In this document: in pieces, positions 1-9,091 of the stretch
Position numbering within the stretch: position 1 is the stretch's first letter
Layout: each line of letters begins with the position of its first letter
NCBI RefSeq assembly: GCF_003938655.1
Contig: NZ_RJJT01000007.1
Location: 238,026-302,025, forward strand
Source: Rhizobium pisi
Lineage (GTDB): Bacteria; Pseudomonadota; Alphaproteobacteria; Rhizobiales; Rhizobiaceae
Length of the DNA stretch: 64,000 nt
Direction: 5' to 3'
The notes under the pieces: model-generated
Databases searched by the model: none
What the model was told of the DNA's origin: nothing
Seen by the model: the letters and a program-made list of their open reading frames with translations, nothing else
Made by a program: the position numbers and the translations under genes

Positions 1-1
1 G

Positions 2-148
2 GCTGACAGCCTGGCGAAGCTGAAGTCGATAAAGCTCTATCCGGGCATGCCCGCCGAAGTCTTCATCAAGATCGGCGACAGGACCGTTATCTCCTATCTC
101 ACGAAGCCGCTGAGCGATCAGATGCAGCACGTATTTCGCGAGGAGTGA
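2..148 (+). CDS. prsE: Type I secretion periplasmic adaptor (HlyD family), C-terminal end only
   Basis: The last 48 codons of a gene that starts outside the window. The translated end (LYPGMPAEVFIK followed by SYLTKPLSDQM) is the usual C-terminus of HlyD/PrsE-type membrane fusion proteins, which link an inner-membrane ABC exporter to an outer-membrane channel in type I secretion. In Rhizobium leguminosarum, PrsD-PrsE exports glycanases and surface proteins and is encoded beside the pss exopolysaccharide genes, which agrees with the pssE/pssD-like pair about 1 kb downstream. The family call is firm; the prsE symbol rests on context because most of the gene is missing. Confidence 0.75.
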   Translation, partial: ADSLAKLKSIKLYPGMPAEVFIKIGDRTVISYLTKPLSDQMQHVFREE

Positions 149-368
149 TTGGCGGCCGCCGCGCCGTTTTGAGGCGCGGCGAAAGATGGTTGCCACTATC
201 CGCTGGGCTGGAGTTGGGGCTCATTCCTGTCGTCTTGGGCGGGCATGAGTGATCGTTTCGATGACATTGTCTCGCGGTGCTCCAGGTCGGCGTTGGAAGG
301 ATGTAGCAATTCTCCCAAATGACCGGCTGCCGGGTGACGTATCGTTTCCGCCGGGATATGGTCTCTCC

Positions 369-1064
369 ATGACAGGTTTACGGCTTTGGCGAGCGATGCC
401 AATTGAGAGACGACTGGCGTATGGACTGGTTCTGTTTTTGGTGTCCCTCGTGACGCTCTCGGCACCGAAAAGCGGTTATGCCGAAAACCTTCCGCCGTTG
501 AAAATCGTGGCTTTCGGGACGTCCTTGACCGCCCGTGGCGGCTGGCAGCCGGCTCTCGAGAAAGATCTGGCAGCCTGCCTGCAACGGCCGGTGAACGTCG
601 TCAGCGTTGCGAAAAGTGGTGAGACGACCATATGGGCCCTGACCCAAATCGATCGCGTCGTCGACGAGCAGCCGGATGTCATCCTGATCGAGCTCTACGC
701 CAATGACGCAACATTGCAGAGGTTCGTATCGCTTTCGCGAAGCCGGCAGGATATCGGCGAGATCCTCGATCAGCTCCGGCAGCGCGTGCCGCGGGCGCGG
801 ATTATCGTCATGGCGATGAATCCGTTTTCAGGCCTGCGCGGCCTGATCCGGCCTTTCGTCGAAAGCTACATCTCGGCCCATGAGGCGGAAGCCCGGAAAC
901 GTGGCCTGGAGTTCGTCGACCACCGGCCCAACTGGGAGCGTCTGGCGCCGGGAGACCTCTGGGCAGCAATTCCCGACGGTGCGCATCCCCGGCCTGACAT
1001 TGCATCCAAAATCATCGTGCCGGAACTTGTCAAACATATTGCCGGCCGCAATTGCGGAGGATAA
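369..1064 (+). CDS. SGNH/GDSL-type hydrolase, probably secreted
   Basis: The mature part begins with IVAFGTSLTARGGW, where GTSLT is the block I nucleophile serine of SGNH hydrolases. It continues with an NDAT segment (block III Asn) and ends with DGAHPRP, the Asp-x-x-His block V. SGNH enzymes cleave ester bonds, for example acetyl groups on polysaccharides or lipids. A hydrophobic N-terminal stretch ending SGYAEN looks like a signal peptide, so the enzyme should act in the periplasm or outside. Starts at 249 (GTG), 261, 369 and 396 are possible; 369 or 396 give the best signal peptide, but no strong ribosome site decides it. It sits between prsE and the pss genes, so a role in trimming substituents from exopolysaccharide is plausible but inferred. 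Confidence 0.7.
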   Translation: MTGLRLWRAMPIERRLAYGLVLFLVSLVTLSAPKSGYAENLPPLKIVAFGTSLTARGGWQPALEKDLAACLQRPVNVVSVAKSGETTIWALTQIDRVVDEQPDVILIELYANDATLQRFVSLSRSRQDIGEILDQLRQRVPRARIIVMAMNPFSGLRGLIRPFVESYISAHEAEARKRGLEFVDHRPNWERLAPGDLWAAIPDGAHPRPDIASKIIVPELVKHIAGRNCGG

Positions 1065-1106
1065 AAATCTCTCCTTTGCCGGGGCGGCCCGCGGCTGTTC
1101 TCGCGC

Positions 1107-1583
1107 TCAGGCTGTCGCGAGATAGCCTTTCAGGTAATTGACCAGCGATGTCCGTCCGACCTCAGACGGATCTTCGTGAGAAGGACTGTCCAGCTCGTCG
1201 AGAAGATAGTTTTTGAGTTCGTCATCGTTATGCGCGACATAGATGCCGGGCCGGCCCGCGAGCTGGCTCACCGTGGCAAGCTGATGATCGTTTCGGTGCT
1301 CGCCGAGGGCCGCCTTTCTCGGAACGAGAATGATCGGCTTCCCAAAACGTTTTGCCGTGAGGACAGTGCCGATCCCCGCATGAGAGACGATGACGGTCGC
1401 ATCGCGAAAGACGCTATCGAAATCCGCAGGTTCGATATTCTTGATCCATTTCATGTTCGCGGGCGTGTAGGTGCCCTTGCCGATCTGGGCCAGAACCGGT
1501 CTGGTCAAATCCTTTGCGAAGGTGTCGACGGCCTTGACGAGGCGATCGAACGGCAGCTGCGTTCCGACGGTAACGAGGATCAA
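1107..1583 (-). CDS. pssE: PssE-like glycosyltransferase catalytic subunit (GT28 C-terminal fold)
   Basis: 158 residues, starting MILVTVGTQLPFDRLVKAV and carrying the VSHAGIGT motif of the nucleotide-sugar-binding half of GT28/Alg13-type enzymes. Such short proteins work with a membrane partner (PssD/Alg14 type), which is encoded immediately upstream with a 4-base ATGA overlap. In R. leguminosarum, PssD-PssE adds glucuronic acid to the lipid-linked glucose of the exopolysaccharide repeat at the cytoplasmic face of the inner membrane. The symbol is given because sequence, size, pairing and the nearby prsE all agree; the exact sugar transferred in this strain cannot be read from the sequence. 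Confidence 0.75.
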   Translation of the reverse strand: MILVTVGTQLPFDRLVKAVDTFAKDLTRPVLAQIGKGTYTPANMKWIKNIEPADFDSVFRDATVIVSHAGIGTVLTAKRFGKPIILVPRKAALGEHRNDHQLATVSQLAGRPGIYVAHNDDELKNYLLDELDSPSHEDPSEVGRTSLVNYLKGYLATA

Positions 1584-2041
1584 AGGACAGCTCCTGCGTA
1601 ATGCGGGCCATCAGGCCGCGAGAGATGTTGCCATTGTGTGAGCCAGAGCGTTGCAATATGGCCGGCCAGTTTTCCCGATAGGGACAACTTCTCGACGTTG
1701 GCAACGCTATCGATCCAGATCGTTCGCTTGCCCGTCAATTTGCCGGCAAGCAGGCAAAAGAGTCCAGGCGCGGCACCGGTCGAGATAACGACGTCGGGTC
1801 TGTGCTTGAGGACGATATAGAAGGCACTGAAAAAACACCGGATCGACATGGTGATCGAGTCACGGCTGCAATCGGGAAGGACCAGCCCGTCCCGAATGTC
1901 GTATTTTTTCAAGAGGCCGGGGATGGTGGTCGCGAAAATAACCTCGCTGCCGTCAAAGGCAGCACGCATTGCCATCAACTGTTCCCAGTGGCCACCGCCC
2001 GACGACGCGGCGAGAATTTTCCGGCGTTTTCCGTCAGTCAT
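1580..2041 (-). CDS. pssD: PssD-like glycosyltransferase membrane subunit (Alg14 type)
   Basis: 153 residues with the N-terminal SSGGGHWEQL motif of Alg14/PssD/CpsF-type proteins and an internal DVVISTGAAPG segment. These proteins anchor the catalytic partner to the membrane and help to bind the lipid-linked acceptor. The stop overlaps the pssE start (ATGA), so the two subunits should be made in equal amounts. The start codon is an ATG preceded by no other gene; the 338-base gap upstream is shared with the divergent acyltransferase and holds a strong palindrome. It is the first gene of a short minus-strand operon. Confidence 0.75.
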   Translation of the reverse strand: MTDGKRRKILAASSGGGHWEQLMAMRAAFDGSEVIFATTIPGLLKKYDIRDGLVLPDCSRDSITMSIRCFFSAFYIVLKHRPDVVISTGAAPGLFCLLAGKLTGKRTIWIDSVANVEKLSLSGKLAGHIATLWLTQWQHLSRPDGPHYAGAVL

Positions 2042-2285
2042 AGTCCATGCCTCACACTGTCTTGGGCTGCTGTCGGTCTATCGAAACTTTCAATCGACTT
2101 CCCAGGGTTGAACTTCAATTTATGTTTGCTACGCAATACGATAAACTGGGCCTTGGCCTCGGCGAGGATGCCCGAACATCAGCAGGATACCCACTATTCA
2201 CAGCATCGCAATATTCGTATCGATCCGCATTGCGATGCGCCAACCTGTTCGATTCGCTCAAATTTGAGAAGTGTTAAACTTCCCT

Positions 2286-2318
2286 ATTGCAATGCATCAT
2301 TTTAGGATGCATTGCAAT
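2286..2318. repeat. Perfect 13-bp inverted repeat in a divergent promoter region
   Basis: The arms ATTGCAATGCATC (2286-2298) and its exact complement (2306-2318) flank a 7-base AT-rich spacer. The element lies about 60 bases before the acyltransferase start at 2380 and inside the 338-base gap between pssD and that gene. No T-run follows, so it is not an ordinary terminator. An operator for a dimeric regulator is the likeliest reading. Nothing else recognisable was seen in 2042-2379 apart from AT-rich stretches. Confidence 0.5.
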
Positions 2319-2379
2319 ACAACTCCGTTAGCATCGACGCCGCCAGCCAAGCTGGGCATCGCTTCGAAGGGATATCCGG

Positions 2380-4473
2380 ATGCATAACAACTCCGCACGG
2401 GCCTATCGTCCTGATGTAGATGGTCTTCGTTCGATCGCCATCATTTCCGTTGTGTTATTTCACGCAGGTCTGAGGCCATTTTCGGGCGGTTTCGTCGGCG
2501 TCGACATTTTCTTTGTCATCTCCGGATATCTCATTACCGGGCATATCTATAGCGACGTCCTCAAATCCGAATTCAGCTTCGCAAAATTTTACGTCCGGCG
2601 AGCAAGACGGATATTGCCGGCATTGTTTTTCGTCCTGAGCGCTTCCTTTCTGATCGGTTTCCTCCTGCTCTCCCCAGGGGAGTTCAAGAAATTTTCGCTC
2701 AGCGCCGTCGCGGCCATGTTCGGTATTTCCAACATCTATTATTGGTTTTCCAGCGATTATTTCTCGCCCGCAGCCGATCAGATGCCGATGCTGATGACCT
2801 GGAGCCTCGGTGTCGAAGAACAGTTTTATATGGTCTTTCCCTGGGTCATTCTGTTCCTGAACCGCTTCTTCAAGCGGGGAATTCTTCCGGCAATCGCAAC
2901 GCTCGTCGTTCTCTCATTCATATTTTCCGTCGTGGCGCTGAAGATCGACCCGGCTTTCACCTTCTACCTGCTCCCCAGCCGTGCATGGGAACTGGGAATT
3001 GGCGGCGGTCTCGCCGTCATGGAGATAAAGGGCGTACGCTTCGAGCAAGGTAAGAAAGCCGTCGTCAATGGCATTGCTTTCATCGGCGCGATATTGATTG
3101 CCGCGCCTATCTTTATCTACAACGATTCCACGCCTTTCCCGGGGGCTTCGGCGCTGTTGCCGGTTCTCGGTTCGGCGCTGATCATTGCCAGCCCCGGCTC
3201 GTTTGTTGCCCTGGCGCTTGGTTCGCGGCCACTCGTTTTCATCGGGCTTGTCTCCTATTCCTGGTATCTTTGGCATTGGCCGCTTTTGAGTTTCGCCAGC
3301 GTCTCGTCCGTCTGGCCATTGCAGCAATCGGCCGCTCTGATCATCGTCTCGATCTCATTTATCCTGGCTGTTCTGACATATTACCTCGTGGAGAAGCCGT
3401 TTCGGCGCCCGGGCATTTCCAACGGCCGGACACTTTGGCGCTACGCAACTGCCCTGGTCATTTTCACGCTGCCTTTCGCGCTGGCCGTGGTGATGGCCGG
3501 AGTTCCGCAGAGATTTGGTCCACAGGTTGCGATGATCGAAAAGGTCATATCCACCCGTGAGTCATGCCTCGTATCCTATGGTGCGGCCTCTCCCGCCAGC
3601 GGCGCGGGGTGCCAGCCCGGAGGCGATGCCGGGCCTGCAATAGCGTTGATCGGCGACAGCCATGCAGCGGCGCTTGCGCCCGGATTGAGGGCGGTTGCGC
3701 AAGAGCGCGGCTACCAGCTTTATGTCTTCACCAAATCATCCTGTCCGCCGCTGACGGGAGCCACGCGCTACATGCCAAATCATCCGGCTCATGCCGCGGA
3801 ATGCGCGGCTTATAATGCCAGGGTGATGGATTTGCTGCGCGGGAACGGCGCCATCAAGAAGGTGATCCTGGCCGGATACTGGTCTGCTCCGATGCGTGAG
3901 GCAGAAACCGGCTCGCGCTACATTCATCCGGGCGCCAACGGCGCGGAGCAGCCCGAGGAGGCAAATGGGCCGACGCTCGAGTCGGCGCTTGCATCGCAGA
4001 TCTCGCAATTGCGGGAAATGAACAAGGATGTCGTTCTTCTGCAGGACGTTCCCTTGTTCAATTTCAACCCGGTCCGCGTTGGGCTCCAGCGCGCGATACC
4101 CTTGAGATCGACATTCGGGACATGGCTTGATGGCGATCGCGACTTGACACCTCACGACGCCCCGATGAAAGCCGTCGTCAATTTCAACGACCCGGTAAGA
4201 GATATCGTGACACGCGTCGCGGAAAAATCACCCCCCGGCGTCACACTGGTCGATCCTTTTGGGGCGCTTTGCCCGCAAGCCCGGTGCCGTTTTTCCACGG
4301 CCGACGGCGCGCCATTGTTCACAGACAACCAACATCTGTCGACTGTCGGCTCGGCGCTCACGGCAAGGGCAGTGCTTTCCGCGGACAACGAGAACAAGAT
4401 GCGGACGACATCTTTCGAGACCCGGCCTATGGTGACCGGTGCAGCTGAATCCAATCACGCGCCGGTGCGTTGA
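2380..4473 (+). CDS. Membrane O-acyltransferase with fused SGNH domain (OafA/YrhL family)
   Basis: 697 residues. Residues 1-370 are an acyltransferase-3 membrane domain: RPDVDGLRSIAI at the start, the catalytic-type His in VVLFHAG (near residue 28), the GVDIFFVISGYL segment, WSLGVEEQFY near residue 141, and about ten transmembrane helices. The C-terminal part, from about residue 415, is an SGNH domain with GDSH (Ser427) and a terminal D-x-x-H (Asp649/His652). Proteins of this build O-acetylate lipopolysaccharide or exopolysaccharide, the membrane part passing the acyl group to the periplasmic SGNH domain. It is transcribed alone and is divergent from pssD. The substrate is unknown, but position in the exopolysaccharide region suggests that polymer. 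Confidence 0.85.
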   Translation: MHNNSARAYRPDVDGLRSIAIISVVLFHAGLRPFSGGFVGVDIFFVISGYLITGHIYSDVLKSEFSFAKFYVRRARRILPALFFVLSASFLIGFLLLSPGEFKKFSLSAVAAMFGISNIYYWFSSDYFSPAADQMPMLMTWSLGVEEQFYMVFPWVILFLNRFFKRGILPAIATLVVLSFIFSVVALKIDPAFTFYLLPSRAWELGIGGGLAVMEIKGVRFEQGKKAVVNGIAFIGAILIAAPIFIYNDSTPFPGASALLPVLGSALIIASPGSFVALALGSRPLVFIGLVSYSWYLWHWPLLSFASVSSVWPLQQSAALIIVSISFILAVLTYYLVEKPFRRPGISNGRTLWRYATALVIFTLPFALAVVMAGVPQRFGPQVAMIEKVISTRESCLVSYGAASPASGAGCQPGGDAGPAIALIGDSHAAALAPGLRAVAQERGYQLYVFTKSSCPPLTGATRYMPNHPAHAAECAAYNARVMDLLRGNGAIKKVILAGYWSAPMREAETGSRYIHPGANGAEQPEEANGPTLESALASQISQLREMNKDVVLLQDVPLFNFNPVRVGLQRAIPLRSTFGTWLDGDRDLTPHDAPMKAVVNFNDPVRDIVTRVAEKSPPGVTLVDPFGALCPQARCRFSTADGAPLFTDNQHLSTVGSALTARAVLSADNENKMRTTSFETRPMVTGAAESNHAPVR

Positions 4474-4582
4474 ACCGCATTGCGATCTTTCAGATTCGCT
4501 GGCCACGCTTTAGATCTTTGGCTTTCTGCGATCTCGTGATCGCAAGCCGCTGAGCGCTTGCGCGACATGCGCCAGAAGCGCC

Positions 4583-4668
4583 ATGCGTCCTCTCAGACGC
4601 ATGACGGACGCTCTGACACCTAAATCGACGCATCGGCTCGAAAATCAGTTTCGATTTTCGGGCCGATG
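4583..4668. repeat. RIME-like double palindrome between convergent genes
   Basis: Two palindromes follow each other. The first has arms ATGCGTC (4583-4589) and GACGCAT (4596-4602). The second has 16-base arms (4631-4646 and 4653-4668) with one mismatch, centred on AAAATCAGTTTCGATTTT. The layout of a GCGTC palindrome followed by a long CGAAAATC palindrome recalls the rhizobial intergenic mosaic element RIME1. Related but diverged elements lie at 24,231-24,297 and near 41,496-41,548. It fills most of the gap between the converging acyltransferase genes. Confidence 0.55.
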
Positions 4669-4722
4669 TATGCGCCAGGCGGTCAGATTGATTTCATGCA
4701 GCAAGGTTTCCTAGAAACTGTC

Positions 4723-5742
4723 CTATGCGGCGACGACCTTGTCGCGGAAGCGCATTGACTTGAGATAGCGTCCTACCGGCTTCTCGATGAACATGTAAAT
4801 CAGTGCGCCGCCACCGGCAGCAATCACCACATCCATCGGGCGCCAAAACAAGAGATACAGGAAATTTATTCCCGAAAGCTGTGTCAAGGCTCCGAACAAG
4901 TTCCCGCTCAATGTGAAGAACAGTTGCTGGAATATGTAGATCGAAAAAGAAGCGGCGCCCAGAAACTTCAACCACGGTATATTAGGTACCCAGCCAAGCC
5001 GCTCACTCGTTAATGCCGAGGCGACGATCAAAACGGCCAGGCCACCCCATGCAAGCCTGCCGAAAAAATACGAGCATGCAAACAAACCTGCGGCGAGAAG
5101 GCCGGATATTATGAGGGCGCGCAGTACCGAAACATTTCGGAGCGTCAGGCCGTATATCCGTCCTAAAATCGTGCCCGCCAAGAACTCAAGGAGGAGCGGG
5201 CTGGTGTAGGTCGCGGAGATAGCGCCTTGCGACGGAATGGCTTCTCCCAGAGCAACCAATACACAGAAGCATGCTGCCAGTGCCCAAACACGGAGGCTTT
5301 GGGGAGCGAACAGAATAAGAGAGAATATGGCATAGAAGTACATTTCGTAATTCAGGGTCCAGCCCTGGAGGATCACGGGCCAAGCCTCCCCATGCGCGTT
5401 CAGGTATGGAATAAACAACATGGACGAAATCAGCGAGACCACATTGGTCTCGTATCGGTGGAGCGGAATCCCGGCGAGAACCAAAAGTCCTCCCGCAAGG
5501 ATCGCCAGCCAATACATGGGGACGACGCGAATAATCCGATCAAGCAGAAAAGCAGATGGTGTTTTTTCTTTCGCGTCGGTCGTGGCGATCATAACGAAGC
5601 CGCTGATCACGAAGAACAAGTCAACCCCATGCGTGCCGATCGAAAATATTTCTATCCGGTGGTAAAGCAAGACTCCGATGGCCGCCAACGCTCGAAGATA
5701 TTGAAGTGATAAAATCTCTTGCGGCTTCTCAATCGTTGTCAT
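4723..5742 (-). CDS. Membrane acyltransferase (acyltransferase-3 family)
   Basis: About 339 residues, beginning after a GAGGG ribosome site with MTTIEKPQEILSLQYLRALA. It has the family hallmarks YLRALAAIGVLLYHR (His acceptor) and GVDLFFVISGFVM, plus roughly ten hydrophobic helices, and it lacks a C-terminal SGNH domain. Enzymes of this build, such as ExoZ and NodX-like proteins, transfer acetyl or other acyl groups to exopolysaccharide or Nod factor sugars at the inner membrane. It lies 98 bases downstream of the polymerase gene at the end of the minus-strand polysaccharide series, so acetylation of the same repeat unit is the likely job. An upstream in-frame start at 5790 exists but has no ribosome site. 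Confidence 0.82.
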   Translation of the reverse strand: MTTIEKPQEILSLQYLRALAAIGVLLYHRIEIFSIGTHGVDLFFVISGFVMIATTDAKEKTPSAFLLDRIIRVVPMYWLAILAGGLLVLAGIPLHRYETNVVSLISSMLFIPYLNAHGEAWPVILQGWTLNYEMYFYAIFSLILFAPQSLRVWALAACFCVLVALGEAIPSQGAISATYTSPLLLEFLAGTILGRIYGLTLRNVSVLRALIISGLLAAGLFACSYFFGRLAWGGLAVLIVASALTSERLGWVPNIPWLKFLGAASFSIYIFQQLFFTLSGNLFGALTQLSGINFLYLLFWRPMDVVIAAGGGALIYMFIEKPVGRYLKSMRFRDKVVAA

Positions 5743-5840
5743 TATTTTTTCCCTCTTCGCGCGCAGCCCAGCGCGATTTACGGACGGCAAGACTGCCGCA
5801 GTTCGTGATTTCCGACGAGAATTAATTGCGGTCGGATTTG

Positions 5841-7205
5841 CTACTGTGGCGTCGCATGCCGGCTATCGGCAATAAGATCGCGCATCGATCTACCGGTGTT
5901 TTTTGGCTTGCTCACGGGAAGCGACACGACCAGATAGGGCCAAAGGATGACCGGGGCGAGCATCATTCCCGCTTCCATCATGGAACCAACGACGATGAGG
6001 AGAATGATGGCAACTTCTTTGGAATGCGTGTCGCGAAGATCGCCGGAACGTTGGGTCGCGGTCAGGCGGCCACCGAGGCGCTGAAGAACAAAAACTGTCC
6101 AGGCAATCATGCCGGGAACGCCGATGTTGAGGGCAAGTTCCAGGTAGGTATTATGTGTCGAGCGCGCATCGAAGGTCAGTTCGACATATTGCTCCATAAC
6201 TTCGGGCTGGCGGAAAGCCGCAAAGCCGTAACCAAAGATCGGGCGGTCGTAGACCAGCGGCAGCAACTGGTCCCAGATATTGGTACGTCCGGAAAATGTA
6301 AGGTCTTTTCCAAATGCGTCCGCAATCATCTGGGCTACACCGAGATAGGCGAAGGACGCGGCGACCCCGAGAAGAAGGCAGAAGAAGAAGACAAAGAAGG
6401 AGCGCGCCAGCGAGTTTCTCACGGACTGCATCATGTGCGAGCCGATCAAGGCAGATATACCGATAGCCACCATGACAACGGCGGTCGAGGACTTGGAGAC
6501 AACGATAAGCAGGAGGGTGCAGAGCAATGCCGCCCAGCGCAGAAGCTGGCTGTAGCGCAGCCGGCCCTTCGGTATTCCCACCGATAGCATGGCGATGAAA
6601 CTGACAGCGCAAAACTGACCCAGGCCGTTCTTGTGGTAGAACAAGCCTTTTATCATGCCGGCATAGGAGCCACTCATGATCGCGTATCGCGGGAAGGCGA
6701 CGGTATATAAAATATTCGCAAACGCCGCGAAGATGCCGAAATTGATCAGGATCTGGAAGGTGGCGACACTGCCGTAGCGAAACCTGTAGAGCAGCGGTGC
6801 CACCGTCAGTATCGCCACCGCGGCAATACCGCGGACGGATGCGCCAAAGCTGATCGACACCCCAAGTGATATAATTGAAAATGCGCTAACGACGATGAGC
6901 AGAACCGGTATTCTACGAAAATAGGAGACAAAACGGTTTGGCTCCAGCCAAATGTAAAGTCCGATCAACGGAATGAGGCTGTACAGCATCAATTTCTGGG
7001 CGAACGGATCGACAGGCGCGTCCTCGATGAAATTTGACGGATAGCCATACCACATTCCTGTTGTCCGCAGGAGCGTCAGATAAAGCATTCCGGTGAGGAG
7101 CCCACGGACGAATGTCTCTTTCTTGATGCCGCGACGTGGCCGCGACCGGGCGAGCGGCCGTAGCCTTATTCCTTCGTCCGAAACATAAGAAGGGCTGTAA
7201 CTCAT
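5841..7205 (-). CDS. Polysaccharide polymerase / O-antigen ligase-like membrane protein (Wzy type)
   Basis: About 454 residues with ten or more hydrophobic helices. It has the Wzy_C/ExoQ-like features KNGLGQF in the first half, GRTNIW before a large periplasmic loop, and STHNTYLELALNIG after it. Such proteins join lipid-linked repeat units into long chains in the periplasm. The start is the ATG at 7205, preceded by GGGAG. It ends the run of glycosyltransferase genes and would act with the Wzx flippase encoded at 11,213-12,715. Members of this family also include O-antigen ligases, and sequence alone does not separate the two; the exopolysaccharide context favours polymerase. Confidence 0.78.
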   Translation of the reverse strand: MSYSPSYVSDEGIRLRPLARSRPRRGIKKETFVRGLLTGMLYLTLLRTTGMWYGYPSNFIEDAPVDPFAQKLMLYSLIPLIGLYIWLEPNRFVSYFRRIPVLLIVVSAFSIISLGVSISFGASVRGIAAVAILTVAPLLYRFRYGSVATFQILINFGIFAAFANILYTVAFPRYAIMSGSYAGMIKGLFYHKNGLGQFCAVSFIAMLSVGIPKGRLRYSQLLRWAALLCTLLLIVVSKSSTAVVMVAIGISALIGSHMMQSVRNSLARSFFVFFFCLLLGVAASFAYLGVAQMIADAFGKDLTFSGRTNIWDQLLPLVYDRPIFGYGFAAFRQPEVMEQYVELTFDARSTHNTYLELALNIGVPGMIAWTVFVLQRLGGRLTATQRSGDLRDTHSKEVAIILLIVVGSMMEAGMMLAPVILWPYLVVSLPVSKPKNTGRSMRDLIADSRHATPQ

Positions 7206-7229
7206 CCGAGGTCGCTCCCGCAAATCTTA

Positions 7230-8213
7230 CTAAAGGGCGGCATTAGGCTTATATTCCTGGTATGCGTGACCAAGAATGCCGTTGACCATGCCGGCGCCGC
7301 GCAGAACATGGGTGAGTGCCCGCATGCCCCAGTAGGGTGAAATCAGGATCGCCGGCAGCATGGCCAGACCGAGCACGACTCTCGTGGCGCCATAGGCTGC
7401 GCGGTAGATCCGGCGCTTGAGGTTGCCATGCAGGACCTCACTGACCGCAAAAGTATTGCCGAGCCGGTATTGTCTCTGCAGCACCCATTTCCAGGTCATC
7501 CGGTTTGCCGGAACGATATCATAGACAAGCGCCTTGTCAGCCCAGAAAACTTTCATGCCGCGACGGACGGCCTGATTGAAGAAAAGATAGTCGGTGCCCC
7601 CGGTGTAGCGCATCTTTTCTTCAAAACGCAGGTTCCACGAGCGGATCAAGGGATAATCGAACATGACGTTGTTCGAAGCTGCGTAATTGATGCGTTGCCC
7701 GTCCTGGTTCTTCTTGCGTTCGAAGACCCGTGCCTTGATGAAATATTCCGGCGGGTTTTCCGGATAGACCGGCTGGACCGGACCGTAGACGCAATCGGCG
7801 CGGTTCTTCTCGCGGGTCTCCAGCATCGCATCGAGCCAGCCGTCGACCGGCCATTCGTCATCGTCGAGAAAGCAGAAGAGGTCGGTGCCGGGAGGAGCCG
7901 AATCCAGCGCGCGGTTGCGCGCAAAGGGTATGCCCTGGTTGGTTTCGATGACGTAGATCAGGTCATAGGCGCCGGTTTGGCCGAAGCCCTCCACCGTCGC
8001 CTTTGCGCTGCCGCTGGCATCATTATCCACGATCACCATGGTGAGATGATAGGGCCGGGCCGGGTGCCTGACCTGACGCGTCATCACGTCGAGTAGCTTG
8101 GCGATCCCGTCCAGACGCCGATAGGTCAGAACGCCGACGGTAATGTTCAACGGCGCCGTGCCTGTCTCGCCGGCGCGGGCAGATGACTGCGGGAAGGTGT
8201 CTTGCTGGTTCAT
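7230..8213 (-). CDS. Family 2 glycosyltransferase
   Basis: 327 residues. The GT2 fold starts at ITVGVLTYRRLDGI, with VIVDNDASG as the nucleotide-binding strand, FCFLDDDEWP as the DxD metal site, and YTGGTDYLFF in place of the usual ED acceptor-site motif. A C-terminal pair of hydrophobic helices suggests membrane association. It adds a sugar to the growing lipid-linked repeat in the cytoplasm. The gene overlaps the next GT2 gene upstream by ATGA and is followed after 24 bases by the polymerase. Donor and linkage cannot be inferred. Confidence 0.8.
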   Translation of the reverse strand: MNQQDTFPQSSARAGETGTAPLNITVGVLTYRRLDGIAKLLDVMTRQVRHPARPYHLTMVIVDNDASGSAKATVEGFGQTGAYDLIYVIETNQGIPFARNRALDSAPPGTDLFCFLDDDEWPVDGWLDAMLETREKNRADCVYGPVQPVYPENPPEYFIKARVFERKKNQDGQRINYAASNNVMFDYPLIRSWNLRFEEKMRYTGGTDYLFFNQAVRRGMKVFWADKALVYDIVPANRMTWKWVLQRQYRLGNTFAVSEVLHGNLKRRIYRAAYGATRVVLGLAMLPAILISPYWGMRALTHVLRGAGMVNGILGHAYQEYKPNAAL

Positions 8214-9091
8214 GACTGTCCTCTCCGCAACATTTTGCCCAAACGCTTGCGTGCGGCCATCAAGGCCACTTCGGTTGCGGCGTCGCCGAACGGACCGCCG
8301 GCCACCGTATTTCGTGCTTCGCTCCGGAGCTTCAGCAGCGATGTGGTTTCGGCAATGCCGCCGGCCACCAGGCTCTTGCCGAGCGTCTGCAATTCATCAT
8401 AGCGGCGCGCCAGTTCCAGTCCGGTCGCGATCATGATCCGCGGGCGCAGCGTCTTTGCCCTTGTCGTGCCGGTGTAGCGGTTCGAGGCATGAATGCGCTG
8501 GAAGGTCAGCGGGGTCTCGATGATGGCGCCGCGGCCGAGATAGGCGGCGGCAAACTTGATATAATTGTCGCTGAGAACGACATCCGTCGCGACGGTCATC
8601 GGCAGGATCTGGGAGAGCAGGCTGCGGCGGAAACTCAGGCCGGAGGTCGGAACCGGAAGCGAGGGGAAGCCGCCTTTGCGCAGTGTTTCGCGCTTGTCGA
8701 AAAGCGTCACCTGCAGCTCCGCAGGAGGCGGATCGCTTTCGTTGGTCGTTACCCGGTCGAAACACCAATCGATCTCGTTGCGGTCGTAGATTTCGGCAAT
8801 TCGCGTGAGCTTGCCGGGCAGAAACGCATCGTCGGCATCGAGAAGAAAGAGGATATCGCCGCTTGCAGCCGCAAAACCCGCATTGAAGCTCGAAGCCTGA
8901 CCGCCGTTTTCCTTCAATACCGAGACGATCCGATCGCCATAGGCGGTGATGATCTGGCGGGAATCATCCGTCGATCCGTCATCGACCACGACAATTTCAA
9001 AGTCGGGATAATCCTGGGAAAGAACGCTGTCGATGCATTGGCCGAGATAGCGGGCATAGTTGAAGTTGTTGATCAGCACAGAAAGTTTCAA
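8210..9091 (-). CDS. Family 2 glycosyltransferase (TTG start)
   Basis: 293 residues, beginning at a TTG that overlaps the upstream stop as TTGA. The ribosome site AGGAG lies 8 bases before it, and the protein then reads MKLSVLINNFNYARYLGQ. GT2 motifs are clear: VVVDDGSTDDS for nucleotide binding and FLLDADDAF for the DxD metal site. It belongs to a four-gene GT2 run (7,230-11,125) of which three genes overlap. It should act in the cytoplasm on a lipid-linked intermediate. The TTG start with a good ribosome site suggests that coupling sets the level of this enzyme. Confidence 0.8.
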   Translation of the reverse strand: MKLSVLINNFNYARYLGQCIDSVLSQDYPDFEIVVVDDGSTDDSRQIITAYGDRIVSVLKENGGQASSFNAGFAAASGDILFLLDADDAFLPGKLTRIAEIYDRNEIDWCFDRVTTNESDPPPAELQVTLFDKRETLRKGGFPSLPVPTSGLSFRRSLLSQILPMTVATDVVLSDNYIKFAAAYLGRGAIIETPLTFQRIHASNRYTGTTRAKTLRPRIMIATGLELARRYDELQTLGKSLVAGGIAETTSLLKLRSEARNTVAGGPFGDAATEVALMAARKRLGKMLRRGQS

